Shown in pieces: positions 7,681 through 12,086 of a stretch of 12,086 bases of DNA; the first letter of the stretch is position 1; each line of letters starts with the position of its first letter. The notes under the pieces were generated by a model. The model saw only the letters and a list, made by a program, of their open reading frames with translations. It did not search any database and was not told the origin of the DNA. Location: assembly GCA_014804495.1 (NCBI GenBank), contig JAAUZS010000077.1:3433-15518 (forward strand), written 5' to 3'. This DNA comes from Lachnospiraceae bacterium (GTDB taxonomy: Bacteria; Bacillota; Clostridia; Lachnospirales; Lachnospiraceae). The position numbers and the translations under genes were made by a program.

Positions 7681-8520
7681 ATGAGAAAGAAAATGAAAGG
7701 CTTTTTAATGGCGGCGTTCGCAGCAACCATGTTGTTTGGAACAACATTAACATCAGAGGCGGCACCCAAGACCATGCCTGACGGTCAGATATTTGATGCG
7801 CAGTTCTATGCACAGAGCTATCCGGACGTTGTTGCAGCATTTGGAAATGACGAGAACCTTCTGTACAGTCATTATGTTTCTTTTGGAAAATCAGAAGGCA
7901 GGCTTCCTTATGCGGGAGCACAGGGGGCGGCTGACACACAGGGAACGGGCATGGCTGACACTACTATAAAATGGAGCATGACCGTAGATGACTTAGGCGG
8001 CGGAAACCAGCTCATATACCCGCTGTCTTACTCTTATCCGGCAGGTGCGAACGTTGTGCTCACTGATATTGATGTAATCAATGTGGCAAAGCAGCTGTTC
8101 CCCGAAGGTTCACAGTGGGGTATGGAGAAATTCTATGACAAAATCAGCTACGTAAAAGGGGAAGGAAAATGGATTAACGGTGCAAGGGAAGAAGCATGCG
8201 GCGCTTTTGCATTCTGGCTTACCGACTCTATATACGGTAACATCCCCATGAACTGCTACAGACTTCACACTGCTGAAAATCCTTCACCGGTATTTGAATA
8301 CTGCATGTATGACATTGTAGTATTTGAAACCCCCGAAACCGCGAAAACCGGAATAAGCCACGCAGGTGTAATCATCGGCGCGGACCCCGCAACACAGACC
8401 TTGTATCTGGCAAGCGGAAACTATGGCGGCAAAGTGACTTGGAAACTGCCACTCAAAGTTGACGGTTCCGATGGCAATATGATAGGTATGGTATTCAGAC
8501 GCGTCGGCGTTACCCCATAA
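7681..8520 (+). CDS. Secreted protein with cell-surface module and CHAP/NlpC-like C-terminal domain
   Basis: A 279-residue exported protein. The signal peptide is MRKKMKG, then hydrophobic residues 8-23, with likely cleavage near Ala27/Ala28. Residues about 34-77 form a module with FDAQFYAQSYPDVVAAFG and HYVSFGKSEGRLP, a repeat I recognise from many secreted Clostridia proteins, probably for cell-envelope attachment. A linker follows. The C-terminal domain (about 120-279) has EEACGAFAFW (Cys173), SHAGVIIG (His227) and ASGNYGG (Asn247), in the order Cys-His-Asn expected of papain-like cell-wall amidases or peptidases. I infer this fold from motif order and the VVF..P....SHAGVI context; activity is not shown. 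It has a very good ribosome site, AAGGAGAGGAG, and its own consensus promoter. It is divergent from the HTH regulator. Confidence 0.88.
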   Translation: MRKKMKGFLMAAFAATMLFGTTLTSEAAPKTMPDGQIFDAQFYAQSYPDVVAAFGNDENLLYSHYVSFGKSEGRLPYAGAQGAADTQGTGMADTTIKWSMTVDDLGGGNQLIYPLSYSYPAGANVVLTDIDVINVAKQLFPEGSQWGMEKFYDKISYVKGEGKWINGAREEACGAFAFWLTDSIYGNIPMNCYRLHTAENPSPVFEYCMYDIVVFETPETAKTGISHAGVIIGADPATQTLYLASGNYGGKVTWKLPLKVDGSDGNMIGMVFRRVGVTP

Positions 8521-8526
8521 TAAATA

Positions 8527-8553
8527 AACGCCACCGGTTAAGCCGGTGGCGTT
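8527..8553. terminator. Strong hairpin between convergent genes
   Basis: AACGCCACCGG (8527-8537) pairs perfectly with CCGGTGGCGTT (8543-8553) around TTAAG. On the - strand the stem is followed by TTTATTTATTA, so it is a good terminator for the nuclease-family gene. On the + strand the tail is poor (ACTATTCTG), so it may only protect the 3' end of the secreted-protein transcript. Confidence 0.8.
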
Positions 8554-8582
8554 ACTATTCTGATGTTAAATTGTTTTGCTGA

Positions 8583-9443
8583 TTACGCCAACTGCATGAC
8601 CTCAGCTTCAATTTCCTTTATATCGTTTTCAAGCAATTCTGGAAAATAAACGCTCACTTCATTTATTGTAATTTTTCTATCTTTCAACATCAATACAGCT
8701 TTTTCTCTCGCTAAATCATATCTTTCGCTTTTGATAAACGACTTAATTATCTGTTCTTCATCAAATAAACTCATCATAATTGTTAAAACCTCCTTTTCTC
8801 TTTGTGCCAAATATTCCCTTAAAACATTCCTGTCCTTACATATGCGGATTGTTTCTGTAACAGATTTTTGTATCATTCCATATTGCTTAGTCTGTTCATT
8901 AAAAACTTTACAGAAAATAATGTACTGATTGATGATGTCATCTTTATCGCTTTCATAGATAACCTTTGCTTTTACTTCAATGTCGATATCTGCACCGTCA
9001 AAAAACTCTTGCGATAAAGATATTATATCGGGTTTTTTGCCTTTATTACCTGTGAATATCACATAGAGTTCAGGTTTTGGCATTTTCACTTTTTTGCTTT
9101 TGTAATAGTTTTGGCTGGTACGCTGGAAATATTCGTGGTAACTTTGCGCCAGATACAACAAAACTCTTACTAAAATATTCATTGTCCATGTAGATTGCGC
9201 TTCTATGAGTATCATAAGCTTATTATTGACAATAAAGCCTAAGTCATTATACAGATTATCTGTCAACACATTTTCTATCGTTACATCAGTTAGTGAATCT
9301 TCTGTCGCTGTGGTGTCCTCTGGATGGAGTGTTTTATACAACTTTAGTAGATATTTCTTATTTTGAAAAAGGTCAAGAAATACACTATTTTTTGCGGTAC
9401 GTTTTGCTATAACTTCCTGTACCTGATTTGTATCGTTTTTCAA
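8583..9443 (-). CDS. PD-(D/E)XK nuclease family protein (Rpn/PDDEXK_2-type putative transposase)
   Basis: The 286 residues match the widespread 'PD-(D/E)XK nuclease family transposase' / recombination-promoting nuclease group. The N-terminal AKNSVFLDLFQNKKYLLKLYKTLHPED is characteristic, and the nuclease core has Asp67 in YNDLGF and Glu81-x-Gln83 in ILIEAQS, an E-x-Q form of the motif common in this group. Next come RVLLYLAQSYHEYF and PKPELYVIFTG. The C-terminus is a charged helical region. Members stimulate RecA-independent recombination or are called transposases without proof of mobility. The start is TTG (9441-9443), supported by GAGG on the - strand (9454-9451), 7 nt upstream. It is a single gene with its own promoter and terminator. 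No terminal repeats or target duplications are visible around it. Confidence 0.88.
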   Translation of the reverse strand: MKNDTNQVQEVIAKRTAKNSVFLDLFQNKKYLLKLYKTLHPEDTTATEDSLTDVTIENVLTDNLYNDLGFIVNNKLMILIEAQSTWTMNILVRVLLYLAQSYHEYFQRTSQNYYKSKKVKMPKPELYVIFTGNKGKKPDIISLSQEFFDGADIDIEVKAKVIYESDKDDIINQYIIFCKVFNEQTKQYGMIQKSVTETIRICKDRNVLREYLAQREKEVLTIMMSLFDEEQIIKSFIKSERYDLAREKAVLMLKDRKITINEVSVYFPELLENDIKEIEAEVMQLA

Positions 9444-9483
9444 TTTATCACCTCAATTTCTTGAAAACAGTGGCAAGATATGT

Positions 9484-9507
9484 AATATAGATTACTCCTA
9501 CTATATT
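9484..9507. repeat. Short inverted repeat in the leader of the nuclease-family gene
   Basis: AATATAG (9484-9490) is repeated in inverted orientation as CTATATT (9501-9507) with a 10-bp spacer. It lies just downstream of the - strand -10 box, so it would fall around or after the transcription start. It could be an operator or weak RNA hairpin; AT-rich sequence makes chance likely. Confidence 0.35.
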
Positions 9508-9510
9508 TCA

Positions 9511-9539
9511 ATTATACAAAAAAATACTCTTCTTTACAA
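9511..9539 (-). promoter_or_regulatory. Promoter of the nuclease-family gene
   Basis: On the - strand, TTGTAA (9539-9534) is followed by a 17-bp, T-rich spacer and a perfect TATAAT (9516-9511). It lies about 70 bp upstream of the TTG start at 9443, with no competing gene between. Confidence 0.75.
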
Positions 9540-9680
9540 TAAAATTCTTTTGTCTTTTGTTTCACCTTGCTATGTTATATATTTGCTTTTATATTTTTAA
9601 AAATGCGGAAAATTTACGTAACATAATTGCTGAGCATATATGATATATATAGTTCATAAATGCAAAAGGAGGAACGTCAG

Positions 9681-9938
9681 GTGGCAGATGAATTTACAAA
9701 TAAGAAAGCAGAAGCACAGTCAAGCCCCCCGGATTTTGAAGTATACGAAGCGGCGATTTGTTTTGCCAGAATATGGGGAGTCATGGAAACATTAGAACCC
9801 CTTCCGAATATCGGATTTGAGAAAGTGAGAGATATTTCAATAGCATTGGCGAGGGAGTATGTTTCAGAAAACGGTGAAGAGTTAGAGAAATTTTTTGCAG
9901 AAAGGGTGGATGAATTAAAGAGAAAATATATTTCATAA
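9681..9938 (+). CDS. Small uncharacterised acidic protein
   Basis: An 85-residue protein of no family I recognise. It is soluble and mostly helical, with an aromatic-containing centre (FEVYEAAICFARIWGVMETL) and a charged C-terminal helix (GEELEKFFAERVDELKRKY). I chose GTG 9681 because AAAGGAGG at 9665-9672 lies 8 nt before it. The in-frame ATG at 9660 stands upstream of that site and has none of its own. The region above (9540-9660) is very AT-rich and no convincing promoter could be assigned. It may form a unit with the zinc-ribbon genes, but those have their own promoter starting 42 bp below its stop. Confidence 0.7.
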   Translation: MADEFTNKKAEAQSSPPDFEVYEAAICFARIWGVMETLEPLPNIGFEKVRDISIALAREYVSENGEELEKFFAERVDELKRKYIS

Positions 9939-9979
9939 AGAAGAGCTGGAATGAAATAAGGTAAAATAAACTCAATATA

Positions 9980-10008
9980 TTGACTATTATCAAATAATTG
10001 AGTATAAT
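9980..10008 (+). promoter_or_regulatory. Promoter of the zinc-ribbon operon
   Basis: TTGACT (9980-9985), a 17-bp spacer and TATAAT (10003-10008). It matches the promoter at 7622-7650 except for four spacer bases. Symmetry is richer here: TCAATATATTGA (9972-9983) is a perfect 12-bp palindrome, TTGA/TCAA pairs span 9980-9993, TCAA-N4-TTGA lies at 9990-10001, and ACTCAA (9970-9975) mirrors TTGAGT (9998-10003). Transcription would start near 10015. Confidence 0.85.
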
Positions 10009-10077
10009 CGAGTTTGTATGTTGCAACAAAAGATACCGAGGATTAAGGCATACAAATGGAAAACGAGGAGGAGAAAA

Positions 10078-10554
10078 ATGGCTTTTTTTGAACAAATTGG
10101 AAAGCATCTTACTGATGCAGGGCAAAATGTTTCACAGCAAACAAAGAATTTGGCAGAAATAACTCGTCTTAACAGTACAATTTCTGAAAAAGAAAAGAAG
10201 ATTTCTGAGCTTTATTTAAAAGCAGGGCAGTCTTATTATGAGAGACATAAAAGTGATACATCTGCCACGGAACAGGCTCTGATTGATGAAATTAATTCTT
10301 TGCATTCTGAAATTTCACAGTGTAGAGAGAAAGTAAAGCAAATTAAAGGTGTAACGAAGTGTAGTAACTGCGGGGCGGATATACCTGTCAATGTCGCATT
10401 CTGTAGTGCCTGTGGCGCTAAGGTTGTTAATACGGAAGTTGCAGAATCCAAAGAGGAAGGAGAACTTATTTGTGCTGCCTGTGGTAAAGCTGTGAGCAAG
10501 GGTAATTTATTCTGTAATCATTGTGGAGCCAAGATAGATAGTCAGCAGGAATAA
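10078..10554 (+). CDS. Coiled-coil protein with two zinc ribbons
   Basis: A 158-residue cytosolic protein. Residues 1-30 look amphipathic, and residues 30-90 form a heptad-like coiled coil (STISEKEKKISELYLKAG, EINSLHSEISQCREKVKQIK). Two zinc ribbons follow: Cys95/98 with Cys109/112, and Cys132/135 with Cys146/149, each in a CxxCG...FCxxCGAK frame. Proteins of this kind occur as adaptors in Firmicutes, but no specific role is known to me. I chose ATG 10078, which has GAGGAGGAG at 10065-10073. An in-frame ATG at 10018 would fall within a few bases of the predicted transcript start and has no ribosome site. It is the first gene of an apparent three-gene operon, all carrying zinc ribbons, which suggests a shared complex. 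Confidence 0.85.
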   Translation: MAFFEQIGKHLTDAGQNVSQQTKNLAEITRLNSTISEKEKKISELYLKAGQSYYERHKSDTSATEQALIDEINSLHSEISQCREKVKQIKGVTKCSNCGADIPVNVAFCSACGAKVVNTEVAESKEEGELICAACGKAVSKGNLFCNHCGAKIDSQQE

Positions 10555-10571
10555 GCGAAGGAGGGAATATT

Positions 10572-11231
10572 ATGTTTTGTGGAAAATGCGGAGAAAAGAA
10601 TGAAGATAATGCAAAGTTTTGCGTAAAATGTGGTGAAAAACTTAATAACAGTCAGATGGAGAAAAATGATGTGCCTAAAGTGAATCTACCCGGTTCAGCA
10701 AATGATAAGAATAGGAAAGTGGGAATAGCAGCAGTTGCAATCGTACTAATTTTGGTGATTTGCGTTATTGGTACTGCATTGGGCGGCAGAAGCTATAAGA
10801 AAACTGCCAGTCAGTTTATCGATGCTGTATTTAATGCAGATGCGAAAACAATGATTAATTTGATTCCAAAATCTATGGTTAAATCTATGGTAGAAGAAGA
10901 GTACGATAGTAAGAGCGAAATGATTGAAGATTTTGAAGAAATGCTGCAGAGCGGCTTTGTTGATGCAATGGAAAGATACATTGGCGAAAATTGGAAGCTG
11001 ACTTATAAAGTTTTGAAAGTTGAGGATGTATCTTCTAAAAAACTGAAAGATATAAAGGAAGAATATAAAGAAACTGCTAACATCAATGTATCAGACGCAA
11101 AAATTGTAAAGATGGAACTTACACTTAAGTCAAAAGATGATGATTACAGTGATACGATTAACATTCATCTGATTAAAGTAGGGCGATCATGGTACATTGA
11201 TTTTTTAAATACTTCTTTATATTTATATTAG
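10572..11231 (+). CDS. Zinc-ribbon, single-span membrane protein
   Basis: 219 residues. The N-terminal zinc ribbon has Cys3, 6, 17, 20 (FCGKCG...FCVKCGEK). A polar linker leads to one membrane span at about 50-70 (VGIAAVAIVLILVICVIGTAL). The rest (about 71-219) is expected outside the cytoplasm, beginning KKTASQFIDAVFNADAKTMINLIP. This resembles the DUF4878/NTF2-like type of small lipoprotein-like sensor domains in outline, but I cannot assign it firmly. AAGGAGGG (10558-10565) lies 6 nt before the ATG, and the gap from the previous stop is 17 nt, so it is co-translated in the same operon. The topology puts metal-binding fingers inside and a folded domain outside, compatible with signalling or anchoring an envelope complex (inference). 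Confidence 0.83.
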   Translation: MFCGKCGEKNEDNAKFCVKCGEKLNNSQMEKNDVPKVNLPGSANDKNRKVGIAAVAIVLILVICVIGTALGGRSYKKTASQFIDAVFNADAKTMINLIPKSMVKSMVEEEYDSKSEMIEDFEEMLQSGFVDAMERYIGENWKLTYKVLKVEDVSSKKLKDIKEEYKETANINVSDAKIVKMELTLKSKDDDYSDTINIHLIKVGRSWYIDFLNTSLYLY

Positions 11232-11267
11232 TACTTGCATTAATAAATAAGAACAGGAGAAAAGGTA

Positions 11268-12086
11268 ATGTACTGTAGAGAATGCGGACAACAAATAAAA
11301 GAGGGAGACGCTTTTTGCGGAAATTGTGGTACTCCCATAGAAATAAAAGATACTACACAAAGTGAAAATAAAAGGGAAGGGAAAAATATTATAGGGCGTC
11401 TGAGTATATGTCTGATTGTTCTTTTGGGTATAGGTGTGGGAGGTTGGTTTTTCTTTTACAAGCCAAATGATGATATACCAGAGGACACGGAAAAAGTGGA
11501 AAAACCGACCTATGAAATTGACGAGACAGAAGAAACTGATGAGATTGAAGAAGCTGATGAGTCAGAAGAGAGTGCCGAAGAAAGCGGAATTTTATCTTAT
11601 GCAGCATCAGAATACTTAAAAGCATTATTGGATAATTCTTATAAGAACGATTCCAGCCAGTTGGTATCAATGAAGATTAAAACTGCTGAGGAAGCAGCAG
11701 AAATTTATGAGGAAGGTCTTGACGCTGAAGTAAGTGAAATTATTACTGCAGCAGGAAAACTCTCAGATGAGCTAAAAGAGGAGTACAGAAAAGTATTTGC
11801 GGATATTCTTGCAGGAGCTAAATATACTATTGGTGATGCTGAAAAACAGGATGATGGTTCTTATGTTGTTACAGTAATTTATGAGCAGATGAATGTATTT
11901 GAGCCGGCTATAGAAGCTTATATGGAAGCTGTTATTGCACAGAATGCAGAGTGGCAGAGTGCTTATGAAAACGGTGGAGAAAATCCGTCTGATGATGAGA
12001 AGATGGAGTGGACTGTTATGGTATTGAAGGACTGCATTAAAGATTCTCTTAAGAGTGTGACTTATGATGAGCCTCAAACAACCACA
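11268..12086 (+). CDS. Zinc-ribbon membrane protein, truncated by the window end
   Basis: The frame is open for 273 codons to the last base, so the C-terminus is missing. The zinc ribbon has Cys3, 6, 17, 20 (MYCRECGQQIKEGDAFCGNC), the same spacing as in the previous gene. A span is predicted at about 41-63 (IIGRLSICLIVLLGIGVGGWFFF). Residues about 67-106 form a strongly acidic Glu/Asp/Thr linker (ETEETDEIEEADESEESAEE). The remainder is an extracytoplasmic domain starting AASEYLKALLDNSYKNDSSQ, probably helical; it recalls the DUF5105-like domains of Clostridia lipoproteins, but this is tentative. AGGAG (11255-11259) is 8 nt before the ATG. It lies 36 nt after the previous stop with no terminator, so it is the third gene of the operon and probably a diverged relative of the second. 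Confidence 0.83.
   Translation, partial: MYCRECGQQIKEGDAFCGNCGTPIEIKDTTQSENKREGKNIIGRLSICLIVLLGIGVGGWFFFYKPNDDIPEDTEKVEKPTYEIDETEETDEIEEADESEESAEESGILSYAASEYLKALLDNSYKNDSSQLVSMKIKTAEEAAEIYEEGLDAEVSEIITAAGKLSDELKEEYRKVFADILAGAKYTIGDAEKQDDGSYVVTVIYEQMNVFEPAIEAYMEAVIAQNAEWQSAYENGGENPSDDEKMEWTVMVLKDCIKDSLKSVTYDEPQTTT

Noticed and set aside
7565..7684. Open stretch reading KDSYYNEKINELAEQI before the secreted-protein gene, a possible gene remnant
   Set aside because: It has no start codon with a ribosome site, crosses the promoter and ribosome site of the next gene, and ends just inside that gene. It could be a decayed tail but is too short to support.
7472..7939. 155-codon open frame on the - strand
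   Set aside because: It is a shadow of the 5' part of the secreted-protein gene and its promoter, with Leu/Phe/Ser-rich low-quality sequence and no ribosome site consistent with use.
9601..9660. Possible promoter TTTACG...TATGAT for the 85-residue gene
   Set aside because: The spacing is 20 bp or the boxes are poor, and the region is so AT-rich that matches are expected by chance.
9444..9680. Transposon ends or attachment site around the PD-(D/E)XK gene
   Set aside because: No matching terminal inverted repeats or flanking direct repeats were found on reading both sides; only a 7-bp AT-rich inverted repeat is present.
10018..10077. N-terminal extension of the double zinc-ribbon protein from ATG 10018
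   Set aside because: This ATG falls about 3 bases after the predicted transcription start and has no ribosome site, while ATG 10078 has a strong one; the extra residues are basic and look non-coding.

Overview
The window looks like chromosome from an anaerobic, moderately AT-rich Clostridia species, most likely Lachnospiraceae or a close relative. This is inferred from purine-rich Shine-Dalgarno sites, clear sigma-A type promoters, ferredoxin-linked 2-oxoacid metabolism, a secreted protein carrying the FDAxFYAxxYPDV-type module I associate with gut Clostridia, and several zinc-ribbon membrane proteins. No rRNA, tRNA, CRISPR array, complete insertion sequence or phage module was seen.

Bases 1-5047 form a metabolic block on the + strand. 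It holds the 3' part of a sodium:solute symporter, the two subunits of indolepyruvate:ferredoxin oxidoreductase (iorA, iorB), and a GH35 beta-galactosidase. Gaps are short (23-66 nt, depending on the iorA start) and no clear terminator separates the genes, so they may be co-transcribed. A near-perfect hairpin overlaps the iorA stop codon. The symporter may import a substrate or exchange a product for the Ior pathway. The GH35 enzyme has no evident metabolic link to it.

Bases 5115-7255 hold two uncharacterised soluble proteins, translationally coupled by a GTGA overlap. They end at a hairpin shared with a convergent 67-residue Cro/CI-type regulator on the - strand. Divergent from that regulator is a secreted protein (7681-8520) with a cell-surface module and a C-terminal domain resembling CHAP/NlpC-P60-type cysteine peptidases or amidases. 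A second shared hairpin separates it from a convergent PD-(D/E)XK nuclease/putative transposase family protein (- strand).

Bases 9681-12086 hold a small uncharacterised gene, then three zinc-ribbon genes. The first is a cytosolic coiled-coil protein with two zinc ribbons. The next two each have an N-terminal zinc ribbon, one membrane span and an extracytoplasmic domain; the last runs off the window end. The zinc-ribbon operon has a promoter that matches the secreted peptidase-like gene's promoter at 28 of 32 positions, including TCAA/TTGA inverted repeats in the spacer. This suggests the two units are co-regulated, perhaps by the small HTH protein. The shared promoter and the zinc-ribbon operon are the least explained and most interesting parts of the window.
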